Assembly (NCBI GenBank): GCA_034428435.1
Contig: DAOUHY010000277.1
Coordinates: forward strand, 1 to 13,247
DNA from: Bin5 sp034428435
Lineage (GTDB): Bacteria; Chloroflexota; Anaerolineae; Caldilineales; Caldilineaceae
Direction of reading: 5' to 3'
DNA: 13,247 bases
Shown here: one piece after another, positions 7,360-13,247 of the stretch
Layout of the letters: each line of letters begins with the position of its first letter
How positions within the stretch are numbered: position 1 is the first letter of the stretch
Notes under the pieces: generated by a model
Told to the model about the DNA's origin: nothing
Databases searched by the model: none
Seen by the model: the letters and a program-made list of their open reading frames with translations, nothing else
Translations under genes and position numbers: made by a program

Positions 7360-7578
7360 TTAGTCCTTTGGCAGCCCACCCAAAAGAATGGTCACCAGTT
7401 TCAGTTTGCGGTGGAAGATAGTAGCAACCGGGCTTTCCACAACACAGTGCTGGACTGGATGTTGTCTCTTGACAGCTTTAAGAACGGTGATAGGGACAAG
7501 TCAGTCTGAGCTGATGGCCCGACCACGCGTGCCGAGAGTCCGATGCAGTTGCCGTAGGCGTCCCGTAGAAGAATACAG

Positions 7579-9204
7579 CTACTGCTCGATCCATTGGAGC
7601 CGCTGCACGACTTCGGCGATAACAGGTTCCAGTTCCTCAATCTGATCGCGATGAACGTTGAACCCAAGGGCAACGAGCCTTTCGCCATTGGGTGAAAGGA
7701 GCCATATCTGCCATACGACGTTATTGGTTGCGTATTCGCCGTATTGAATCGAAACCACCTCTTCGTCCGACGGCCTCATGCCCTGTACCAGTTCAACCGC
7801 GGCGGGCTCAATGCTGTACGTCTGCTCAGAGGCTGCCTGTGCGTATCCCGCAAGGCTTTGGCCATTGGCTGCGAACGAGAAGACGAGCATAAAGTTGCTC
7901 GCTTCACTCTCCTCCCGGCCAGTCTGCAGACCAAGACCGATCACGGCGTCGTCGCGCCGGAGGCTCATGGCCGAAACGATCTCACCCAATCCCAAGACGT
8001 CGAACTGTTCTTCCGATACTTTGTTGGCCGCGGACAGTAGCGCCAGGTCTGCCGCGGTAGGCTGCGCGGGGTCAAAGTAGCGCCATTCCGAGGGAAGTGA
8101 CAGGGACAGTCCTCTCGCCAAGTCTTCATAGGTCAGCCAGCCGGACTCGTCGGCTTGAGGGATGTCTTCTGCGCCGGCTGGCGCAGACACATAGTCTCCG
8201 TGCAGCCAGCCCAGTTGGCCGCGGTACTCGATCTGCCACCAGCCGCCGGCCGGGCCGCCAACGGCGTCGCGACTGATCGCGGCGAACTGTTCGCCCTCCC
8301 CCGCCTTGCCGAGGATGGGATAGTCGGTGCCTGGGCCCCCGCGCACGTTCATGAGGTGCTCTAGAGTTACCTGCGGATCTGACCGGGGCAGATGGGAAGG
8401 ATCGTCCAGCCACTGAACTCTGCGAACGACTTCGCGCAGGAGGCCCTCCACCCACTCGGAATAATCGCCCCACGCGTCGTAGGTGACGGTCAGAAAAGTA
8501 CCTCCGTCGGGAGATAGCATTATCACGCGCCAGCCGGTCACATTTGCGTCGGGGACTGTAACAATCCGGTTTCCGAATGCCTGAGTGCCGTCAATGCGGT
8601 ATTGGATTGTGGCGGTTTCCTCACCCCATGGACGCAGCCCGGGACCGATCCCGATGCCATCCACTTCGGCCAGGCCGGAAGCACCAAGTTCTTCGCTTAG
8701 CAGGCGTGCAAACGTCTCAAGAGTTCGGCCTTCGCTTGGTACTGCAAGCAGATGAAATCCGTTGGTTTCCAGCGGAGGCGAATCCGGGTCGTAGGGGAAA
8801 CCGGCGCCGGCAAAGTAGTCCTCCTGGCCAGGTTGGGTCAGGAATCCGACGTAACCCTCCCGCTCCTCGAAGAATGCTTCGGCCAGTTCGTCATCCCCGA
8901 GTTGTGAGCCGAGCGCGGAGAGTTCCTCCTGTGTGGATACAAAGAGCCACCTGTTTGGGTGGAAAACTCTGATTCGGTGGCTTTCGACTTCGAAGGCAGG
9001 CCAGTCCTGGAACGGTCCGCCAGACGAGGAGGGCGTGTCCCCGACCGGGACCACTAGGGGATTGTGGATCGAGATCAGCGGCGTCTCGGGCGCAGGCCCG
9101 CTAACCGGAATGCCGGGGTCAGCGGGTAAGGGAACGCATGCGGTGAGAAGCAGGGCAGCCATTGAGAGGAATGCCCCAACAGAAGTAGGATAGTTGTAGT
9201 TCAT
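7579..9204 (-). CDS. Lipoprotein with SH3b domain between two related domains
   Basis: A 541-residue exported lipoprotein. Residues 10-22 form a hydrophobic segment ending LLLTAC, with C23 as the lipidated cysteine (L at -3, A at -1). The n-region has no Lys or Arg, which is unusual. An upstream in-frame stop lies directly before the ATG, so no longer start exists. A proline/serine-rich linker follows, then domain 1 (about 70-268), a bacterial SH3 domain (about 279-341: LMNVRGGPGTDYPILGKAGE, then WWQIEYRGQLGWLHGDYV) and domain 2 (about 355-541). Domains 1 and 2 share ATIQYR/VSIQYG, W(R/Q)(V/I)xxLSP(D/N)G and a terminal helix ending VQW/LQW, so they look like an internal duplication. The domain pattern recalls PsbP/DUF1795-like folds, but this is a guess. 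The SH3b domain suggests binding to peptidoglycan or another envelope ligand. It stands alone, with an AGGGA-type ribosome site of moderate quality. The specific function is unknown. Confidence 0.82.
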   Translation of the reverse strand: MNYNYPTSVGAFLSMAALLLTACVPLPADPGIPVSGPAPETPLISIHNPLVVPVGDTPSSSGGPFQDWPAFEVESHRIRVFHPNRWLFVSTQEELSALGSQLGDDELAEAFFEEREGYVGFLTQPGQEDYFAGAGFPYDPDSPPLETNGFHLLAVPSEGRTLETFARLLSEELGASGLAEVDGIGIGPGLRPWGEETATIQYRIDGTQAFGNRIVTVPDANVTGWRVIMLSPDGGTFLTVTYDAWGDYSEWVEGLLREVVRRVQWLDDPSHLPRSDPQVTLEHLMNVRGGPGTDYPILGKAGEGEQFAAISRDAVGGPAGGWWQIEYRGQLGWLHGDYVSAPAGAEDIPQADESGWLTYEDLARGLSLSLPSEWRYFDPAQPTAADLALLSAANKVSEEQFDVLGLGEIVSAMSLRRDDAVIGLGLQTGREESEASNFMLVFSFAANGQSLAGYAQAASEQTYSIEPAAVELVQGMRPSDEEVVSIQYGEYATNNVVWQIWLLSPNGERLVALGFNVHRDQIEELEPVIAEVVQRLQWIEQ

Positions 9205-9456
9205 GGTCTACTGTCCCTAGTCCACGTAGTCTACGCAATAGCATGGTCTTCCCATGTTGGAATTGCGGAAAGAAGGCTGAGGAGCCCTTCTGAGAGTTTC
9301 ATACCAATAGCGAATGACAACTCTCCACTCTATCATTGTGCAGGCAAAGAAGCATTTTTTCAAGTGTGGTTTTTCGAGAACTCTCTCCATTGGTCGTCAG
9401 GGGTCGCAACCGGGACCGGTAGACGGGGTCTCCAGGACAATTGTCTGCGACGCCCC
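9205..9456. other. Upstream region of the lipoprotein gene
   Basis: No gene seen. This must hold the lipoprotein promoter on the - strand, but no good -35/-10 pair is visible. A hairpin at 9271-9291 (AGAAGG pairing with CCTTCT plus two inner pairs) is followed on the - strand by TTTCC. It could be a leader structure of the lipoprotein transcript or a weak terminator for transcription entering from the right. Confidence 0.4.
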
Positions 9457-9807
9457 ATGTACCTGATTTTGAGCTTAATGTCAGTGGCATTGCTGAGCAC
9501 AGCATGTTCGGCGCGCCGTCGACAAGGCTCCCAGGCAGCCGCAGCCCCGTCCGGCGAGGGCACATTGGAACAGTTCTCTGCGAACTTGCAGAGCATTTTC
9601 CAACTACCGAAGCGGTGCAGCAGGGATGCATCCCAGATTTGGGGTGGGAACAGTCCGGCGTGGAATCAGGGCCAGCGGTGGCTGGCGTTGAATGCCGTCT
9701 TGGGGCGAGACGCAGTGCAGGCGCCAGGCCTGGCCGTACGGTGGCGTCCGTCAGTTGGGGAGGATGCGAGGGCAGGCGCAAGGCCGACACCCACTGGGAT
9801 CTTATGA
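9457..9807 (+). pseudogene. Lipoprotein-signal-like reading frame, doubtful gene or remnant
   Basis: From ATG 9457 the frame begins MYLILSLMSVALLSTACSAR, a hydrophobic stretch ending in a passable lipobox (LSTAC, with S rather than L at -3). It continues SGEGTLEQFSANLQSIF before turning into Trp/Arg-rich sequence that does not look like a folded protein, and stops at 9807 after 116 residues. There is no clear Shine-Dalgarno site before 9457 and no positive charge in the n-region unless translation begins upstream, where the codons read LRRP. Around 9600 another frame reads FPTTEAVQQGCIPDLGWEQS, so a frameshifted, decayed lipoprotein gene is possible. Chance is not excluded. Confidence 0.3.
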
Positions 9808-9818
9808 GACCGACGGGA

Positions 9819-9837
9819 GGTAGTCTGGCTAGACACC
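9819..9837. repeat. Small hairpin
   Basis: GGT-A-GTCT, loop GGCT, AGAC-ACC: seven pairs with one bulged A. It is the first of several hairpins in the gene-free stretch before the phytanoyl-CoA-dioxygenase-like gene. Confidence 0.35.
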
Positions 9838-9905
9838 TTCGAGTAGGCCCATCTTACGAATATCGACACCAGGTCGACCAGGGATGTTGTAGGAGAGGGG
9901 GCGTT

Positions 9906-9947
9906 GCGGGGGCGGAGCCCCCGCACAAGGGAGGGCCGAATAGGCCC
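9906..9947. repeat. Two adjacent GC-rich hairpins
   Basis: GCGGGGGC 9906-9913, loop GGA, GCCCCCGC 9917-9924 is a perfect 8-bp stem. Nine bases later GGGCC 9933-9937, loop GAATA, GGCCC 9943-9947 forms a second perfect stem. There is no T-run, so this is not a standard intrinsic terminator. Paired GC-rich hairpins of this type are typical of dispersed intergenic repeats or structured RNA. A perfect palindrome, GGTCGACC at 9872-9879, lies just upstream. Confidence 0.5.
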
Positions 9948-9971
9948 GACCGCCCAGAACTGCAGCAGTTG

Positions 9972-9992
9972 GTAGTCAGTAGTTAGTAGTCA
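9972..9992 (+). repeat. Triple heptamer tandem repeat (GTAGTYA)3
   Basis: GTAGTCA GTAGTTA GTAGTCA: three head-to-tail 7-bp units differing at one base. They lie between the twin hairpins and the terminator-like structure. Confidence 0.75.
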
Positions 9993-10050
9993 GAGACGGC
10001 GCTCTTACTGGCGGAAACTGGATTGGGGCTGACCGCGACTTGGCTGCGAC

Positions 10051-10082
10051 ATTGGGGTATGTGAAAGTTTACCCCCAATTTT
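10051..10082 (+). terminator. Terminator-like hairpin
   Basis: ATTGGGGTA 10051-10059, a 10-base loop, then TACCCCCAAT 10070-10079 (one bulged C) followed by TTT, giving TTTT at 10079-10082. It has the shape of a modest intrinsic terminator for + strand transcription, yet no solid + strand gene lies upstream until beyond the lipoprotein. It would fit a transcript across 9457-10050. It may also insulate the next gene. Confidence 0.45.
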
Positions 10083-10109
10083 GGGATGCACTCGTGCAGC
10101 GGTTCCACC

Positions 10110-10138
10110 TTGTGTCTGCCTTGACCGTATGCTACAGT
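10110..10138 (+). promoter_or_regulatory. Candidate promoter of the oxygenase gene
   Basis: TTGTGT 10110-10115, a 17-bp spacer, then TACAGT 10133-10138 preceded by TGC, an extended -10 (TGn). The -35 is poor (3/6). The start point would be near 10145, giving a very short leader that begins almost at the AAGGAGG site. Confidence 0.35.
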
Positions 10139-10160
10139 TCAGGATGAAGGAGGCAAGCAT

Positions 10161-11021
10161 ATGGCAACTGATTTGAAGTCCCTATTTCGGGTACCGGGCC
10201 CGTCCCAAGCCGACATCGAGTCCTTTCATAGCGACGGCTACATTGCCTTTGAAGATGTCTTCACCGACCACGCCAGAGAAGCTCTTATCCGTGAGATCGA
10301 GGGCCTGGACCAGGTTCGCGAATTCGTCAGTCAGTTGCAGGCCAATCGCGGCGATCCCAAAGCCTACTTTATCCGCCCCTGGAACGAGCGCGGCCCCTAC
10401 AGCGACCAGCTCATTGACGACCCCTTCATCACAGCCTTGTTGACGGCCACGATTGGCGGGGACTATCACTTCTGTCACTCTGCGCTCAACATTGCCCCGC
10501 GCGGCATCGGGCCGATTCGCTACCACCAGGACCACCATCATTGGAAGCACGAGAACCCGGTAAATTTTGCGGAACGAGACAGATACTATGTTCAGATTCT
10601 CTACTATCTTAATGGATTTCGTCGCGGCGACCGCAATCTCAAAGTGATCCCCGGCAGCCACCGTGTTGCGCCGGTCGAGGACGCTGCGCCTGACAGAGCG
10701 CGTGCGAGCGAGTTCCCAAACAGAATGCTCGCCGGCGAGTTCGACGCCGAGGCCGGCCGCCCCCTTCGTGAGAAACGGCTCGAACTGCCACCGGGCAGCA
10801 TGGTCTACATTAACGCCCGCATCTTCCACGGCGTCGAACCGAAGCCGATTGACTCTCCGCAGCCCTACCGGATCTTCAACATCGACATCTTCAAAGAGGC
10901 CGGCCCCCCTCACCGGTACACGCAGGAGATTCCCTCTGAGTGGATGGCGCGCGCGGATTCACACCGCAAAAGACTCTTTCTGCGGGAAGCGTATCGTGAA
11001 GGCTGCTGGGACTCGCATTGA
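10161..11021 (+). CDS. Phytanoyl-CoA dioxygenase (PhyH) family protein
   Basis: A 286-residue Fe(II)/2-oxoglutarate-dependent oxygenase of the PhyH family. Members hydroxylate or otherwise oxidise lipid-like, ectoine-like or natural-product substrates. The iron facial triad is visible: H122 and D124 in RYHQDHHHWKH, and H223 in ARIFHGVEPKP. R237 (QPYRIFNI) is placed to bind the 2-oxoglutarate carboxylate. SDGYIAFEDVF near residue 25 is the usual family opening, and LKVIPGSHRV (about 161-170) is the conserved core turn. ATG 10161 has a perfect AAGGAGG 7 bases upstream. There is no signal peptide, so it is cytoplasmic. The GHL6-type gene follows 201 bp downstream on the same strand with its own ribosome site and a possible promoter, so the two may be linked only loosely. 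The substrate is unknown; true phytanoyl-CoA hydroxylase activity should not be assumed. Confidence 0.88.
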   Translation: MATDLKSLFRVPGPSQADIESFHSDGYIAFEDVFTDHAREALIREIEGLDQVREFVSQLQANRGDPKAYFIRPWNERGPYSDQLIDDPFITALLTATIGGDYHFCHSALNIAPRGIGPIRYHQDHHHWKHENPVNFAERDRYYVQILYYLNGFRRGDRNLKVIPGSHRVAPVEDAAPDRARASEFPNRMLAGEFDAEAGRPLREKRLELPPGSMVYINARIFHGVEPKPIDSPQPYRIFNIDIFKEAGPPHRYTQEIPSEWMARADSHRKRLFLREAYREGCWDSH

Positions 11022-11137
11022 AATAGCCTTTTGGGACTGTTTAATCGCAACACTCTGTCACTCCTCCAATCGTAGTACCCGTTTAGCGCCGCGTGGCTCG
11101 GCTTAAGTTTGCCGAAAGCAGGTCACCTTGACCCCGC

Positions 11138-11167
11138 TTGAGTTGCGCTGTCCTCTTTCGCTACACT
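11138..11167 (+). promoter_or_regulatory. Candidate promoter of the GHL6-type gene
   Basis: TTGAGT 11138-11143 (4/6), an 18-bp spacer, then TACACT 11162-11167 (4/6). The start point would be near 11174, leaving a leader of about 49 bases to ATG 11223. It is moderate at best. No hairpin with a T-run separates this gene from the oxygenase gene, so read-through is also possible. Confidence 0.35.
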
Positions 11168-11222
11168 ACCTGCCCAACAGATGAAGCCCGTTCACTGCCC
11201 ATCAGACAGGAGCCACCACGCC

Positions 11223-13247
11223 ATGGCCGACTTCCTCCGCTACAGACAGATTCACCTGGACTTTCACACCAGCCAGCAACTTACCAATATAGGGGGCGAG
11301 TTTGATGCTGCAGCTTGGGCGCAGCAACTGGTCGACGCTCACGTTGACTCCATCACCTGCTTCGCACGGGGCCATCACGGCATGATCTTCTACGAAACAC
11401 CGGCCAACCCGGAGCGGCGTCACCCGAGTCTGCAGTGTAATCTGCTCGCACAACAGATCGAAGCAGCTCACTCCCGCGATATTCGGGTACCCATCTATAC
11501 AACCATTCAGTGGGACTACTACACCGCACAGGAGAAACCGCAGTGGCTGCAGGTAGCCTGCGACGGCTCCATTCAGGGCCAGCAGCCCTACCAAGCCGGC
11601 TTCTATGCGAAACTTTGTCTGAACACGCCCTATGTAGACTTTCTCAAGGCCCACGTTGACGACATGTTCGCCCAACTACCCGCGGTGGATGGGCTCTTTT
11701 TCGACATCGTGCAGGATCAGGACTGCTCCTGCACTGCCTGCCGGCTCGAGATGCTGGCACAGGGGCTGGACCCCTCCTGCGACGCGGAACGCCTCTCGTT
11801 CGGCCAGGGCGTGACCGACCGCTTCAAGCAGGATATGTCGGCCCACGTGCGCAGTCACAGCCAGGACTGCACCATTTTTTACAACTCCGGCCACGTTGGC
11901 CCGCGGCAGCGCGCGACGGGCGAGACATACAGCCACTGGGAGTTGGAATCACTGCCGTCGGGAGGCTGGGGCTACATGCACTTTCCGCTCTCGCAACGCT
12001 ATGCCCGCACAACCGGCCACGACAGCCTCGGAATGACGGGAAAGTTCCACACGTCCTGGGGGGACTTCCATTCTTACAAGAACGAGGCGGCGCTGCAGTT
12101 CGAGTGCTTCCAGATGCTGGCCCTCAACGCCAAGTGCTCAGTCGGCGACCAACTCCACCCTACAGGGCGGCTCGACCAGGCGACCTACGACCTCGTCGGG
12201 CCGGTCTATCGAGAGGTCGCCCGAAAAGAGCCATGGTGCCGCGGGGCCCGTGCATTGACTGATATCGGCGTATTCACACTGGAGGAGTTCACAGGCGAGC
12301 GCCTGACCGCGGAGACTGTCGGCGCGGTGCGCATGTTGCAGGAAGGCGGCCACCTATTCGACGTTGTCGACAGTCAAACGAACTGGGATGGTTACCGCGT
12401 GCTCATCCTGCCCGACGGCGTACACCTTGACGGCTATCTTGCGAGCAAGGTAAACGACTATCTCGCCGCCGGGGGCAAAGTGCTAGCCTCATTCGAGTCC
12501 GGCTTGGATCCGGACCTGTCAGACTTTGCGTTGCCGGCATGGGGCGTGAACAAGACCGGCGAGGGACCTACCGACGCCAATGGTGAGACTGTGCGAGGTC
12601 GCCACTTCGGGAGCGGGGACTATGTGGACTATCTGCGTGCGGAAGGGATGCTGGCGGCGGGATTGCGAAATACTGAGCACGTCATGTACATGCGCGGGTT
12701 GGAAATCGAAGCCGGGGAGGACTGTGAGGTTCTTGCGAGGATGGTGCCTGCCTACTTCGACCGGACTTGGAAGCATTTCTGTTCTCACCGGCAGACGCCC
12801 AGCAGCGGCGAGCCTGCCGGACCTGCCGCGACGCGGACGGAGGACGTTATCTACTTCGCTCATCCGATCTTTCGCCAGTATCACCGCAACGCGCCGCGCT
12901 GGTGCAAGCAGCTGCTATTGAACGCGATCGATTTACTCCTGCCGGACCCCTGGTTGCGGCACAGCGGACCGACGGGCTTGTTGACCGCCGTGAACGAGCA
13001 GCGAGAACAGAGCCGTTTAGTCCTGCACCTGCTTCATTACGTTCCGGAGCGCCGGGGGCAGGATTTCGACGTCATTGAGGACGTATTGCCTGTGTTTGAT
13101 ATCGAAGTGAGTCTGAAGTTACCCGGACCGGTAGCCGGCGTTCGCTGCGTCCCTGACGGCGAGTCGCTGGCGTTCGGTGAAGCAAAGGGACGGCTCTCAT
13201 TTACCTTGCCCAAGTTGAATGGCCACCAGATGGTGGAGATTGGTTTG
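11223..13247 (+). CDS. GHL6/alpha-amylase-superfamily hydrolase-like protein with beta-galactosidase-trimerisation-like domain (3' end outside window)
   Basis: The frame is open from ATG 11223 to the right edge (675 codons, no stop). AGGAG at 11208-11212 lies 10 bases before the ATG. The protein begins RYRQIHLDFHTSQQL (6-20), the hallmark opening of the hypothetical glycosyl hydrolase 6 (GHL6) TIM-barrel family. FARGHHGMIFYET and the strand motif DGLFFDI (156-162, D161) follow, then a cysteine cluster C168-x-C170-x2-C173 of the kind found in this family, then ELESLPSGGWGYMHFPLS (from E240) and LGMTGKFHTSWGDF. From about residue 344 a glutamine-amidotransferase-like domain starts (YRVLILPDGVHLDGYL from 391, LAAGGKVLASFESG), as in the trimerisation domain of GH42 beta-galactosidases. 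There is no signal peptide, so it probably acts inside the cell on an imported oligosaccharide or glycoside. Activity in the family is largely uncharacterised to my knowledge, so the substrate is not assigned. Confidence 0.85.
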   Translation, partial: MADFLRYRQIHLDFHTSQQLTNIGGEFDAAAWAQQLVDAHVDSITCFARGHHGMIFYETPANPERRHPSLQCNLLAQQIEAAHSRDIRVPIYTTIQWDYYTAQEKPQWLQVACDGSIQGQQPYQAGFYAKLCLNTPYVDFLKAHVDDMFAQLPAVDGLFFDIVQDQDCSCTACRLEMLAQGLDPSCDAERLSFGQGVTDRFKQDMSAHVRSHSQDCTIFYNSGHVGPRQRATGETYSHWELESLPSGGWGYMHFPLSQRYARTTGHDSLGMTGKFHTSWGDFHSYKNEAALQFECFQMLALNAKCSVGDQLHPTGRLDQATYDLVGPVYREVARKEPWCRGARALTDIGVFTLEEFTGERLTAETVGAVRMLQEGGHLFDVVDSQTNWDGYRVLILPDGVHLDGYLASKVNDYLAAGGKVLASFESGLDPDLSDFALPAWGVNKTGEGPTDANGETVRGRHFGSGDYVDYLRAEGMLAAGLRNTEHVMYMRGLEIEAGEDCEVLARMVPAYFDRTWKHFCSHRQTPSSGEPAGPAATRTEDVIYFAHPIFRQYHRNAPRWCKQLLLNAIDLLLPDPWLRHSGPTGLLTAVNEQREQSRLVLHLLHYVPERRGQDFDVIEDVLPVFDIEVSLKLPGPVAGVRCVPDGESLAFGEAKGRLSFTLPKLNGHQMVEIGL

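Noticed and set aside
7351..7509. + strand peptide-like stretch (HLVLWQPTQKNGHQFQFAVE, then SSNRAFHNTVLDWMLSLDSF)
   Set aside because: It looks protein-like and resembles the same strand-helix pattern, but it has no start or ribosome site, is preceded in frame by TGA, and lies opposite to the lipoprotein strand. The - strand remnant is the simpler reading, though this one is not excluded.
9299..9790. - strand frame of 163 residues in the divergent intergenic region
   Set aside because: It is Pro/Arg/Ser-rich with no recognisable motif and no ribosome site; it looks like chance openness in GC-rich DNA.
9441..9986. + strand frame of 181 residues (TTG start) across the hairpin cluster
   Set aside because: It begins with TTG without a ribosome site, runs through perfect GC-rich hairpins, and its composition is Gly/Arg/Pro-rich. 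Only the short FPTTEAVQQ segment is kept, as possible frameshift evidence.
10182..10913. - strand frame of 243 residues opposite the PhyH-family gene
   Set aside because: It is a shadow of the oxygenase, which has the perfect ribosome site and the iron-binding residues.
1..13247. Mobile element, CRISPR array, toxin-antitoxin or phage-defence system
   Set aside because: No transposase, integrase, regularly spaced repeat, or known toxin or defence domain was seen on either strand.

Overview
The window is about 13.2 kb of GC-rich bacterial chromosome. Gene content suggests an uncultured Chloroflexota-type heterotroph (Caldilineae- or SAR202-like). The grounds are a citramalate-based isoleucine route, an SH3b lipoprotein, a phytanoyl-CoA-dioxygenase-like oxygenase, a xylose-isomerase-like TIM barrel protein and a GHL6-type hydrolase. 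This is inference from content; there is no rRNA or other taxonomic marker in the window. No mobile element, CRISPR array, tRNA or rRNA was seen.

Left block (1-3613, all + strand): the 3' part of cimA, complete ilvD and a sugar-phosphate isomerase/epimerase-like gene, separated by gaps of about 60 bp, look like one transcription unit. CimA opens the pyruvate/acetyl-CoA route to 2-oxobutyrate, the isoleucine precursor. IlvD makes the 2-oxo acid precursors of isoleucine and valine. The third gene has an intact metal site but no obvious role in branched-chain amino acid synthesis.

Middle block (3810-6810, both - strand, convergent with the left block): an acyl-CoA dehydrogenase of the glutaryl-CoA dehydrogenase/plant ACX4 type lies upstream of a fatty-acyl-CoA ligase. 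Together they would activate an acid and carry out the first beta-oxidation step. The ligase has its own very good promoter, with an imperfect dyad over its -35 box.

Right half: 6811-7578 has no intact gene. It carries a short - strand reading frame whose sequence resembles the C-terminal end of the neighbouring lipoprotein, so it may be a decayed paralogue. Next is a 541-residue lipoprotein (9204-7579, - strand) made of two related domains flanking an SH3b domain. The 956-bp divergent region 9205-10160 holds a lipoprotein-signal-like reading frame of doubtful status, a cluster of hairpins, a triple heptamer repeat and a terminator-like structure. It is followed on the + strand by a phytanoyl-CoA-dioxygenase-family gene and by a GHL6/alpha-amylase-superfamily hydrolase-like gene that runs off the right edge open (675 codons visible).

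Most of the window is ordinary metabolism. No convincing new multi-gene system is visible. The points most worth a second look are the two gene-poor regions around the lipoprotein, its internal duplication, the regulated-looking ligase promoter and the oxygenase/hydrolase pair of unknown substrate.
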